A program made the translations under genes and the position numbers. DNA of 39,082 nucleotides from the NCBI RefSeq assembly GCF_013349955.1, contig NZ_JABVXC010000020.1:1-39082 (forward strand), read 5' to 3'. The notes beneath the pieces were generated by a model, which did not search any database, had not been told where the DNA came from, and saw only the letters and a program-made list of their open reading frames with translations. The DNA is from Onishia taeanensis (GTDB lineage: Bacteria; Pseudomonadota; Gammaproteobacteria; Pseudomonadales; Halomonadaceae). Below, piece after piece: positions 8,901-15,654 of the stretch. Within the stretch, counting starts at the first letter, position 1; each line of letters begins with the position of its first letter.

Positions 8901-9453
8901 TCGCCTCAGCGATACTCTGCTGGGCGCGCTCGGGCAGCGTCTGGGTGTTGATCAGTTGAGTATTGACCTCGCTCAAGCGATCCTGCTGTTTCTGCAGCGT
9001 ATCCAAGGCTTCCTGAAGGCGAGAGGCCAGCTGACTCGTCGTAAGCGCATCGAGTGACTCGAAAGTCAAATCCGGCGCGGGGGATGCATCGTCCTGCAGC
9101 GACTGTTTCAGCGTCTCGATGTCCGCTGGAGCACTGGCAATTCGTTGCTCCAGGGTCGCCATCTCGGCCTGCATCTCCTGTAACGTTGAAAGCGTCTGCC
9201 GAGCCGCCTTGAGCGCATCCAGGTCGCGCTGCGCCACCTCATCAAGCGTCGTGCCATCCTGGGGCTCGAGGCCCTGAATGCGTGCATTCAGGGTAGCGAT
9301 ACTCGGTAAATCGGACGTCGAGGCATCCTGTGCCTGTGCATACCCCGCCAAAGCCAACAGCACCAGCAGCGCCAACCACCAGGCGTTGCCGATGTCGCTT
9401 ACCCAACGCGCCGTATGCCCTGGCGCAAAACGATGCCTATTCAACTGCCCCAC
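5968..9453 (-). CDS. mscK: Large MscS-superfamily mechanosensitive channel (MscK/KefA type)
   Basis: An inner-membrane channel of 1161 residues that opens under hypo-osmotic stress. The signal peptide ends near AYAQAQ (about residue 42). A long periplasmic coiled-coil region rich in Leu, Gln and Arg (about 50-490) is the MscS porin domain. Multiple membrane segments follow (about 510-900), then the MscS pore helix and beta domain: GLGFGLQEIFANFISGL, FERPVRIGDTITLG and DFDRKEIIIPNKTFVTD are nearly as in E. coli MscK. The C-terminal tail (about 1110-1161) is highly charged and low in complexity. Start chosen: GTG at 9453 with GGAGGGAG just upstream. Length is slightly above E. coli MscK (1120). 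In a halophile such a channel would release solutes on dilution. It stands alone and converges on tlyA. Confidence 0.93.
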   Translation of the reverse strand: MGQLNRHRFAPGHTARWVSDIGNAWWLALLVLLALAGYAQAQDASTSDLPSIATLNARIQGLEPQDGTTLDEVAQRDLDALKAARQTLSTLQEMQAEMATLEQRIASAPADIETLKQSLQDDASPAPDLTFESLDALTTSQLASRLQEALDTLQKQQDRLSEVNTQLINTQTLPERAQQSIAEAMRTLESSRQALENLADGPADAPQRLQRLAEMRLADLTLRYQQSALNANSRLRELAQLRQDQLNRQITQQEARLAMLQAVLDRKRRVQSEQAIKAAAAGGPQVETEHPVVKQAREVNRELSLELLKATELSNTLARDGLEVRRQLDRVRQLQRTLNEQIDAIRGSLLLSRILREQRHLLPQVEQRRNLQDDIADLRLKQFELGRQREALRDTTALAREELAAAKVEPSDDLIAALERLYASRRELVDQLEQAYGEELSAAIDLQLNQQQLLALSRQLRATLDEQLFWVANSRPLDLDWLRQIPARLVDTWGQGAWRSAFPLQWPGLGSLVGLLPLLIAVALFLLRPPIKRHLVLLNDKIGHLKYDTQALTPRAIALNALLASPGPLLLASLGLALLVGEEGMMTRLGMALIQLSLAWGSIAWARRLLVRDGVAMRHFLWPPAYATRLSGLLLWLGLSLVPVLMISSVARGGEIVLSQYPLALLLMLVGLASMAVVQSKLIAAHTPFFGILLLRLLVGLALAGVPLLLICLIVLGYEYTALSLVSRYVITLYLLGAWIVVEASVVRGLAVAARRLAYRRALARRRALKRDEPGNGMEVVEEPPLDMNQVNQQSLRLSKLILVLGLALLLYLVWADLLTVLGYLNQVAVWAGDAGTNGEGGVAAGISVADVFIALVTVALTMMLARNLPGLLEVMVLSRLALKQGSAYAITSLLSYVIAGSGVVMALGALGVTWDKLQWLVAALGVGLGFGLQEIFANFISGLIILFERPVRIGDTITLGNLHGTVSRIRIRATTVTDFDRKEIIIPNKTFVTDQLINWSLSDNVTRVVLSYGVAYGSDLALVHRLLREAAKDNERVLKDPEPQVFFLQYGASTLDFELRIFVNSLIDRLYAADEINVEVASRFQEHGVEIAFNQLDVRLHDAKGGPIEWGAPPARAAQTDKQDDNENTRGARVEAKSAEAKRAGDKRADLEGQLPDEDD

Positions 9454-9790
9454 GGCACTCCCTCCGCATCTCCGCCCAGAGCATATTCCACCCTATTTCT
9501 CAGCGACGGCTCCTATCCTAGACAGGCCGCCACGTCGCCAAGATAGGCGATGCCGGGCGAATCCCTTGATATCAGTGTCGACCGCGGCGACGATTGCCAC
9601 AACTCGACGCGACCGCGACATATCGCCTCTTCTTAGCCAGTGAAGACGCCTTTGCGGAAGTCATTCAGAAAGCCCGTGAAAAAGTGATTGAGAAGTCATT
9701 GAAAACGTCTGTGAGACATCGAGAACGATTGACTTGGCCTGACGGCATGGTAGAAACAGGGCTCGATAGGCGACCGACAGGAATCAGAAC
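9454..9790. other. Intergenic region between divergent mscK and pldA
   Basis: This 337-bp gap holds the divergent control regions. I see the likely pldA promoter (9729-9756) but no convincing mscK promoter and no RNA gene. A short plus-strand reading frame from 9594 overlaps the pldA start and is not supported by a ribosome site or family. Confidence 0.6.
9729..9756 (+). promoter_or_regulatory. Probable sigma-70 promoter of pldA
   Basis: TTGACT (9729-9734), a 16-bp spacer and TAGAAA (9751-9756), 34 bp before the pldA start. The -35 matches five of six consensus bases. Confidence 0.5.
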
Positions 9791-10750
9791 ATGGCCATGC
9801 CCAAGCCACTCAAGGCGCTCGCCCTGGCCTTATGTGTAATCGCACTGGCAAACGACGCCGTTGCACAGGACAGCGACACCGAGGGGCAAGCGACCAACCA
9901 GCCGCTGACTCAGGAAGAGATGACCGACCAGCTGTCGGCCAAGCGTGCCTTGGAAGAAGCCGAGCAGCGGCGCGAACTGGAAGAAGAGTCCGAGAACAAC
10001 CCCTTCGCGATTACCGCCTATCGCCGCAACTATCTGTTCCCCTGGAGCTATAACACGAATCCCAACCAGGAAGATTTCCGCTCCATCAGCGACTCGAAAG
10101 TGGGCAATGCCGAGGTCAAGTTCCAGTTCAGCGCCAAGTTCAAGCTAGCCGACAACGTCTTCGTCAACAAAGGGGACCTGTACTTTGCCTATACCCAGCG
10201 AAGCTGGTGGCAAGCCTACAATTCGGAGGCATCGTCGCCCTTCCGGGAAACCAACTTCGAGCCAGAATTTTTCGTCAGTTTCGACAACGATATGTCGATG
10301 ATGGGCTGGACCAACATTCAGAATCGCGTTGCGTTCAATCACCAGTCCAACGGACGCTCGGAACCGCTGTCACGCAGTTGGAATCGCTTATATGTGGAAA
10401 GTATCTTCCAAAGTGGTGACTGGGTGGTCAGTGTGGCTCCCCATTGGCGCATCCCGGAGTCCGAAGAAGAAGACGATAACCCGGACATCGAGCGCTACAT
10501 GGGATATGGCGACATAACCCTGGCAAGGCGCCTGAATGACGATCACGAAGCCAGCCTGCTGGTTCGAGGCAATCCCGCCGCCGGTCACATGGGCTATCAA
10601 TTCGACTATTCGTTGCCACTTTCCAACAGCATGCGCTGGCATATCCAGTATTACCACGGCTACGGCGAGAGCCTGGTCGACTATGACAACAACAACCATC
10701 GCTTGAGCATTGGCTTCAGCCTCAACTCCTTCTTCACCAATGCACGCTGA
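9791..10750 (+). CDS. pldA: Outer-membrane phospholipase A
   Basis: A 319-residue protein with a Sec signal peptide (cleavage near AVAQD, residue 26), a charged Glu/Arg-rich linker (about 40-70) and a 12-strand beta-barrel typical of OMPLA. The active site FNHQSNGRSEPLSRSWNRLY gives H184, S186 and N198, with the same spacing as H142, S144 and N156 of E. coli, and S194 matches the calcium-linked S152. The protein ends in Phe-rich strands but the last residues are TNAR rather than a terminal aromatic. It hydrolyses phospholipids that reach the outer leaflet when the membrane is damaged and needs calcium and dimerisation. AGGAA lies seven bases before the ATG. The acidic linker is longer than in E. 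coli. Confidence 0.95.
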   Translation: MAMPKPLKALALALCVIALANDAVAQDSDTEGQATNQPLTQEEMTDQLSAKRALEEAEQRRELEEESENNPFAITAYRRNYLFPWSYNTNPNQEDFRSISDSKVGNAEVKFQFSAKFKLADNVFVNKGDLYFAYTQRSWWQAYNSEASSPFRETNFEPEFFVSFDNDMSMMGWTNIQNRVAFNHQSNGRSEPLSRSWNRLYVESIFQSGDWVVSVAPHWRIPESEEEDDNPDIERYMGYGDITLARRLNDDHEASLLVRGNPAAGHMGYQFDYSLPLSNSMRWHIQYYHGYGESLVDYDNNNHRLSIGFSLNSFFTNAR

Positions 10751-10805
10751 GCATCGGCAAGGGCACAACGGGCATGCATGACAGGGGATGCTGTCTGCGG
10801 TCCCA

Positions 10806-10817
10806 GGCTGCTATGCT
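10806..10817 (+). promoter_or_regulatory. Possible RpoS-type -10 region upstream of yqjD
   Basis: GGCTGCTATGCT contains CTATGCT, one base from the sigma-S extended -10 CTATACT. It sits 35 bp before the yqjD start. The same 12 bases occur at 18778-18789 before another gene. E. coli yqjD is known to be RpoS-dependent. Confidence 0.4.
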
Positions 10818-10851
10818 GAATGCGTTTCCCAACCGTCAAAGGAAGACTCGA

Positions 10852-11184
10852 ATGGCCAACCGCACACCCAATGTCGATGCCAGCACCGACCAGCTCAAGA
10901 GTGACCTCGAACACCTGACCCACACGCTGGAGGAGCTGGTGAACGCCACAGCGGATGATTCACGCAGCAATATCAAGGAAATGCGCGAGCGTGCCGAGCA
11001 ACGTCTCAAAGATACCCGCACTCATCTGGAAGCCCGTGGCGAGCAGCTCTACAGCAACGCCCGCGACAACGTTCGCGAACAGGCCGATGTATGCGACAAG
11101 TACGTCCACGATAATCCCTGGACCAGCATCGGCATCGGCGCCGGCATCGGCGTCGTGATCGGCATGCTGATCGGGCGGCGCTAA
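10852..11184 (+). CDS. yqjD: YqjD/ElaB family (DUF883) membrane-anchored ribosome-binding protein
   Basis: A 110-residue protein: a soluble helical region (about 5-85) rich in Glu, Arg and Asp, then one C-terminal membrane helix with Gly repeats (IGIGAGIGVVIGMLIG) and a final Arg-Arg. This is the DUF883 layout. In E. coli, YqjD binds ribosomes at the inner membrane in stationary phase. The start was taken at ATG 10852 because AAAGGAAGA precedes it; the frame continues 26 codons upstream, but that part has no ribosome site and covers the likely promoter. The stop overlaps the yqjE start by one base (TAATG), so the genes are translationally coupled. Confidence 0.9.
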   Translation: MANRTPNVDASTDQLKSDLEHLTHTLEELVNATADDSRSNIKEMRERAEQRLKDTRTHLEARGEQLYSNARDNVREQADVCDKYVHDNPWTSIGIGAGIGVVIGMLIGRR

Positions 11185-11591
11185 TGGCTCAGAGCCAGGG
11201 ACCGGCAGAGCGTGTATTCGAGGCCACCCGGCGACTGATCGGCAGCCTGATTGCCAGCGGCGAGACGCGCTTGCGTCTCGCCGTGGTGGAGCTCGAAGAG
11301 GAAAAGGCCCGCTTGATCACCCTGCTGCTGCTGGCAGGCGTCAGCCTATTGCTGCTGTTGTTGGGCTTGGCAGTACTGACCCTGCTGGTGGTCGTGGTGT
11401 TCTGGGACAGCTACCGGCTGGAGGCCATCTCCGCCTGCGCACTGGCTCTGCTGGGCAGTGGCTTGGCCATGGCATTATGGGTGCGTCGCCTCGCCAGGCG
11501 CCCGACCCTTCTCAAGAGCACGCTCAAGCACCTCGCCACCGACCGCGAGCTCATGAACGCGGAGCGACAGCATGCTCAAGCCGACCACTAA
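11184..11591 (+). CDS. yqjE: YqjE family (holin-like) membrane protein
   Basis: A 135-residue protein with an N-terminal amphipathic helical part, two hydrophobic stretches (about 45-72, rich in Leu and Val, and about 80-98) and a basic C-terminus. This is the YqjE family, often labelled holin superfamily, though no lysis role is implied. Its function is not known; conserved linkage with yqjD and yqjK suggests they act together at the inner membrane. It overlaps yqjD by 1 bp and yqjK by 20 bp. Confidence 0.88.
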   Translation: MAQSQGPAERVFEATRRLIGSLIASGETRLRLAVVELEEEKARLITLLLLAGVSLLLLLLGLAVLTLLVVVVFWDSYRLEAISACALALLGSGLAMALWVRRLARRPTLLKSTLKHLATDRELMNAERQHAQADH

Positions 11592-11889
11592 TACGGCTGC
11601 CCGCAACAGCACTGATAGGGCCAGCCTCGCTGAGCGCAAGGCGCAGCTGGAGACCCGCATCGAGCAGCAGCGTATCGAGGTGCTGGTCAATGCCGAACAC
11701 TGGCGCCATGCCACTCGGGGCATCGATGCCTTCTATCATGCCGTGCTGCGCTGGAAGGCGCCGCTGTATGGCATTGCCGGAGTAATGGCTTGGCGCAGCC
11801 TGCGCCGCCCCAAAGGCTTCAGGCGTCTCGCCAGTCGGGCGCTCGGCCTCGCCATGACGGCCAGGCGTCTTCGCCGCATCATCAAGTAG
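11572..11889 (+). CDS. yqjK: YqjK-like family protein
   Basis: A 105-residue basic protein: an N-terminal charged helix (LAERKAQLETRIEQQR, about 20-35), a short hydrophobic stretch in the middle (LYGIAGVMAW) and a very Arg-rich tail. Its place directly after yqjD and yqjE is the same as in enterobacteria and is the main support for the name. The start at 11572 lies inside the yqjE end (20-bp overlap), which suggests translational coupling. No function is known. Confidence 0.8.
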   Translation: MLKPTTNTAARNSTDRASLAERKAQLETRIEQQRIEVLVNAEHWRHATRGIDAFYHAVLRWKAPLYGIAGVMAWRSLRRPKGFRRLASRALGLAMTARRLRRIIK

Positions 11890-11926
11890 CGGCGTCTGTC
11901 AGGCACTTGCGCTCAGGGCCTTGTTT

Positions 11927-12853
11927 TTAAGTCCTTGCCACCTTCCAGAAGCGCCGATAACGGCGGCAAAAGGCCTTGGGGGATTCGGCATACAGCAGGC
12001 CGCCAAGCCTGCGGGCCTCATCACGCAAGGTGAGCTGACGGCGCGACGCGCGCCACTCCAGTTCCGCCACGGCTCCTTCCTCTACGCCCTCAAGGCGCAG
12101 CAGCTCCGCTCGCAACATTGAGAGGTCGTGTTCGTCGCCCAGTCGTTCGGCCAACCACTTGAGGTCCTTGGCGCGGGCACGCATGGCCGTCGGCCAGAGC
12201 GAGTGCAGCAGGCGCACCTGATACCAGTGGTACTTGACCTGTTTTCGCCACTCGTGGAAGTCCTCATCGTCACCGCTGGCGTAGGCCCGGGCGAAAGCCT
12301 TGCGTCCCTGGCCATATACTTGCGCCAAGCCGCCGGCGATGGCCTTGAAGCCCTTTTCCGTCAGTCGCCAACTTGGTAGCCGCTCACGCACCGCCTCGAG
12401 TTCCGTGCGAGCCGATACCAGGTGCTGCGCGGTGTTATTCCCGTTCTCGTTCTTCTCGGCTTCCGCCCCCGCGAGCAGCCGGTCCCGTGCGGCGACCAGC
12501 GCTTCACGCACGGGGGCAAGCTGGCGGGCCTCGTCGTCCAAGGTTTCAGCAGGTACCAGGATATCGAAGGTGTCGATGTACACCTGCGCATCCCGAGACC
12601 CTGACAGGGCGTTCGCTGCATCACGCAAGGCGGCGTTTTCCTGGCGATACATGTCGAGCGGCATGGCATAGCGCATCAGACGCAGCAGCCCCCTCAGCAT
12701 TTTCATTCGCTTGCGGACCTGGTGAACATGATCGGCCAGTCGCGGATCGCTTGGCGCGATCGCCAGCTCAGCCAGGGCCTGGCGCAGTTGGCGATCGACG
12801 ATCCTCGTCAGATTGGCCTGCATGGCCCGGTCCAGTCGTAGTGCAAACGCCAT
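11927..12853 (-). CDS. CHAD domain protein
   Basis: A 308-residue cytosolic helical protein made almost wholly of a CHAD domain. Conserved His and basic residues are seen in DHVHQVRKRMKMLRGLLRLM (about 40-59) and in FHEWRKQVKYHWYQVRLL in the second half. CHAD domains bind polyphosphate and are often found near polyphosphate enzymes or fused to CYTH triphosphatases; neither partner is present here. The start was moved to ATG 12853, where AGGGGG precedes; the longer open frame runs into the next gene and its extra part looks like out-of-frame sequence. It lies 80 bp after the flavoprotein gene on the same strand and converges on yqjK (37 bp apart). Confidence 0.88.
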   Translation of the reverse strand: MAFALRLDRAMQANLTRIVDRQLRQALAELAIAPSDPRLADHVHQVRKRMKMLRGLLRLMRYAMPLDMYRQENAALRDAANALSGSRDAQVYIDTFDILVPAETLDDEARQLAPVREALVAARDRLLAGAEAEKNENGNNTAQHLVSARTELEAVRERLPSWRLTEKGFKAIAGGLAQVYGQGRKAFARAYASGDDEDFHEWRKQVKYHWYQVRLLHSLWPTAMRARAKDLKWLAERLGDEHDLSMLRAELLRLEGVEEGAVAELEWRASRRQLTLRDEARRLGGLLYAESPKAFCRRYRRFWKVART

Positions 12854-12933
12854 GGCATTCCCCCTATGAGATCCGCGCGATGAGGCAAGAGCGACTCGGC
12901 GATGCGGGCGCCGATTCCCATCTTTCCCGAGGC

Positions 12934-14115
12934 CTAGAGCGACTGTCCACAGGCAACGCCCGACGCCCACGCCCATTGGAAATTGTAGCCGCCCAACTCG
13001 CCGGTCACATCCAGTACCTCGCCAATGAAGCGCAACTGCGGCAGACCATTGACCGCGAAGTCCTTCGACGACACGCCATGGGTATCGACACCTCCCATGG
13101 TGACCTCGGCGGTCCGCCAGCCTTCGGTTCCCGCCGGCTTGATGGACCAATGATTAAGGCGTGCCTGCCAGCCTTCGAGATGGGCATTGGAAAGCTCCGC
13201 CAGCGCGGCGTCCTCGCCATACCACTCATTCAGTGCCTGGGCGAAGCGCTTGGGAAAACGCTCGCCAAGCCAGCTCGAAAGGCGCCGTTTGGGGGTTTCG
13301 CGGCGCGCCTGGGCCAGCGCCTCGAAGGCATTTTTTCCCGCCAGCAGATCAATCTCGAGCGCGTCGCCGGTCTGCCAATAACTGGAAATCTGCAGCATGG
13401 CAGGCCCTGAGAGCCCACGATGGGTAAACAGCATCGGTTCCCGATAGGCGCCCTCTCGGCACTTGACCACCACCTCGCAGCTGACGCCGGACAGCGCAGC
13501 AGCGCGCTCCTTCCACTGGGATGTCAGGGTGAAGGGCACCAGCGCCGCCCGAGTGTCGGTGACCGTGAGGCCAAACTGGCGGGCGATGTCGTAGCCAAAA
13601 CCAGTGGCGCCCATGCTGGGAATCGATAGCCCACCGGTGGCGATGACCACGGCACCGGTGTCGATGCGACCAAGCGACGTCTCCAAGCGCATCCCCTCGC
13701 CCCGTCGGTCGATGGAATCGACGCGGGTCTTGAGGCTGACCTCAACGCCCGCCCACTCACACTCGGTGAGCAGCAAACGCACGATGTCCTTGGCCGAATC
13801 GGCGCAGAACAGCTGTCCCGGCGCCTTCTCGACGTACTCGACCCCATGACGCTCGACGAGCTCGACGAAGTGCTCCGGCCGATAGCGCTTCAGGGCCGAA
13901 ATGCAGAAATGCGGGTTGGCAGAAAAGAAATTGCCGGGCCCCGTCGCCATATTGGTGAAATTGCAGCGCCCGCCTCCCGACATCAGAATCTTCTTGCCGG
14001 CCTTGTTGGCATGGTCGATCAGCAGCACCCGCCGGCCGGCGTAACCGGCGGTCAGCGCGCACATCAGACCGGCCGCACCGGCACCGATCACCACCACATC
14101 GGGTTGGGAAGTCAT
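12934..14115 (-). CDS. HI0933/YhiN/BaiN family FAD-dependent oxidoreductase
   Basis: A 393-residue flavoprotein. The dinucleotide fold starts at once (VVIGAGAAGLMCALTAG, 6-22). The family signature SGGGRCNFTN lies at about 47-56, ATGGLSIPSMGATGFGYDIA in the middle, and the C-terminal FAD motif ends in GGYNFQWAWASGVACG. Members are soluble FAD enzymes. Clostridial BaiN reduces bile-acid intermediates, but for most bacterial homologues, YhiN included, the substrate is unknown. Length is normal. AAGGGTGAT precedes the ATG. It probably shares a transcript with the CHAD gene downstream. Confidence 0.9.
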   Translation of the reverse strand: MTSQPDVVVIGAGAAGLMCALTAGYAGRRVLLIDHANKAGKKILMSGGGRCNFTNMATGPGNFFSANPHFCISALKRYRPEHFVELVERHGVEYVEKAPGQLFCADSAKDIVRLLLTECEWAGVEVSLKTRVDSIDRRGEGMRLETSLGRIDTGAVVIATGGLSIPSMGATGFGYDIARQFGLTVTDTRAALVPFTLTSQWKERAAALSGVSCEVVVKCREGAYREPMLFTHRGLSGPAMLQISSYWQTGDALEIDLLAGKNAFEALAQARRETPKRRLSSWLGERFPKRFAQALNEWYGEDAALAELSNAHLEGWQARLNHWSIKPAGTEGWRTAEVTMGGVDTHGVSSKDFAVNGLPQLRFIGEVLDVTGELGGYNFQWAWASGVACGQSL

Positions 14116-14484
14116 GCAGCATCACCCTTGGAGCCATGGAACAAGGGCGAGATGGTACCAGAGCGGTGGGGGCGCTGGTGATCCTCCCGGCTTATGCCAC
14201 GCTGGACTTGGGAGTGGGCTGACCATGTAAGCGCTACGCACCCGTCCAGGCGCCACTTTCTTGCCACCGCCTTGCCACCGCGGGCACTTGTACGTGTCTT
14301 GTCGACACATTGTCTTATGCATTGGTCACGTATAAGGTGTGTATAGATTTTAGCCATGGATCATCGACAGGTCTTCCGATCAAGGCTCACGAGACGTCGA
14401 CTGAGGCGACGACGTCAAACCGCTGCCCCCTTGCCTGGCAAACCTTCCTGTTCCCACTCGCCCTGACCAAGAGACGCCACCTTG
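14116..14484. other. Intergenic region between the divergent flavoprotein and RND efflux genes
   Basis: This 369-bp gap holds divergent control sequences. A short dyad lies at 14294-14308. Possible -10 elements TATAAG (14331-14336) and TATAGA (14342-14347) lack good -35 partners. A minus-strand reading frame ending at 14112 is Arg-rich with no family and is probably not a gene. Confidence 0.5.
14294..14308. promoter_or_regulatory. Candidate operator dyad for the RND efflux operon
   Basis: GTGTC-TTGTC-GACAC: 5-bp inverted arms with a 5-bp spacer, which also contains the 8-bp palindrome TGTCGACA (14300-14307). It lies just upstream of the likely -10 elements, a usual place for a TetR-type or LysR-type site. 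No regulator gene is adjacent, so the assignment is weak. Confidence 0.3.
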
Positions 14485-15654
14485 ATGCCATTCTCGATGC
14501 CAAAGCTGCTCCCTCGACGATTGCCACTTCGACGGACGACACGCCGCTCGCGCCTGGCAGTGGAATGGCTCGCGCTTCTGATGGCCCTGCTGCCCGCGCT
14601 AGCCCAGGCACAAGCACAGGGACAAACATCCCCCAGCACGGTCATTGCCAGCCGTGCCGATACCCGCAGCTGGTCGGAACAGCTGGAAGCGCTGGGCACG
14701 CTGCGAGCGGATGAAAGCGTGACGCTTTCCGCGACCGTGACCGAGATCATCAGCGAAGTGAGCTTCGAGGATGGCCAGCGGGTTAGCGCCGGCGACGTGC
14801 TGATCCGCCTGGAGGACGGCGAGGAGCAGGCGCAGTTGCGAGCCGCCCAGGCGCTGCGCGACGAGCGACGCAATGCGCTGTCCCGCGCCAGCCAGCTGCA
14901 ATCCCGCAACCTGGCGCCCAGGGCCAATGTCGAGGACAGTCAGGCGCAGCTGAGGCAGGTCGAAGCACAGATCGACGAAATCGAGGCGCGTCTGGATGCC
15001 CACCGGCTGCGCGCGCCATACGATGGCGAGGTGGGCTTTCGCAACATCAGCGTCGGCAGCCTGGTCACCCCCGGCATGGCGCTGGTGACGCTGGACAAGC
15101 TCGATGTCATGAAGCTCGATTTCCAGGTGCCGGAGAGTCGCATCAGCCTGCTGTCGAGAGGACTACCGCTCACGGCGCATAGCCCGGCCTACCCGGACGA
15201 GCGCTTTCAGGGCCAGATCGCCAGCATCGGCACCCGCATCGACCCGGTCAGCCGCAGCGTCACGGTCCGCGCCAAGCTGCCCAACGACGGGCGACGCCTG
15301 CGCCCCGGTATGCTGATGGAGGTCACGCTCGACGGTGCGTCACGCCAGGCGCTGGTCATCCCCGAAGCCGCATTGATTCCGGAAGGACGTCGTCAGTCGC
15401 TGCTGGTGATCGATGAAGCCGAGATGACGGCGCAGCTGCGGAATGTAACCATCGGCGCCCGCCGTGCCGGCCGCGTAGAAGTTCTAGACGGCCTTGCTGC
15501 CGGCGATCTGGTGGTGATTCATGGCAGCCAGTCCACCCGCGATGGGCAGGCCGTCGAGGTGTTGGGCATCGTCGATGCCTCGACCACGGTCGCGGACATT
15601 CTCAAACGCAGCCGACCGGACGCGGCCGCCGCAGACAAAGCGGATGATGCCTGA
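14485..15654 (+). CDS. RND efflux periplasmic adaptor (membrane fusion protein)
   Basis: A 389-residue adaptor that bridges the inner-membrane pump to an outer-membrane channel. It has a basic N-terminus, then a signal peptide (about 25-46, ending in ALAQAQAQ) with no lipobox Cys. A split lipoyl/biotinyl-like domain (ITEIISEVSFEDGQRVSAGD type region and LRAPYDGEVGFRNISVG) flanks an alpha-hairpin (about 110-165); a beta-barrel and a membrane-proximal domain follow. The start is either ATG 14485, used here, or TTG 14482 directly before it; the ribosome site (AAGAGA) is weak. It overlaps the pump gene by one base. No outer-membrane factor gene is present, so a shared TolC is expected. Confidence 0.9.
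   Translation: MPFSMPKLLPRRLPLRRTTRRSRLAVEWLALLMALLPALAQAQAQGQTSPSTVIASRADTRSWSEQLEALGTLRADESVTLSATVTEIISEVSFEDGQRVSAGDVLIRLEDGEEQAQLRAAQALRDERRNALSRASQLQSRNLAPRANVEDSQAQLRQVEAQIDEIEARLDAHRLRAPYDGEVGFRNISVGSLVTPGMALVTLDKLDVMKLDFQVPESRISLLSRGLPLTAHSPAYPDERFQGQIASIGTRIDPVSRSVTVRAKLPNDGRRLRPGMLMEVTLDGASRQALVIPEAALIPEGRRQSLLVIDEAEMTAQLRNVTIGARRAGRVEVLDGLAAGDLVVIHGSQSTRDGQAVEVLGIVDASTTVADILKRSRPDAAAADKADDA

Noticed and set aside
9594..9839. Small plus-strand frame of 81 codons before pldA
   Set aside because: No ribosome site, overlaps the pldA start and promoter, no family.
11184..11591. Phage holin in a prophage
   Set aside because: The holin-like label comes from the YqjE family; the yqjD-yqjE-yqjK order is a chromosomal operon and no phage genes are near.
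12854..13150. N-terminal extension of the CHAD protein
   Set aside because: The extra residues overlap the flavoprotein gene and do not look like CHAD; ATG 12853 has a good ribosome site.
12373..13410. Plus-strand frame of 345 codons across the CHAD and flavoprotein genes
   Set aside because: Overlaps two convincing genes on the other strand and has no recognisable domain.
14112..14357. Minus-strand frame of 81 codons before the flavoprotein gene
   Set aside because: Arg- and His-rich with no family or ribosome site; most likely the leader region.
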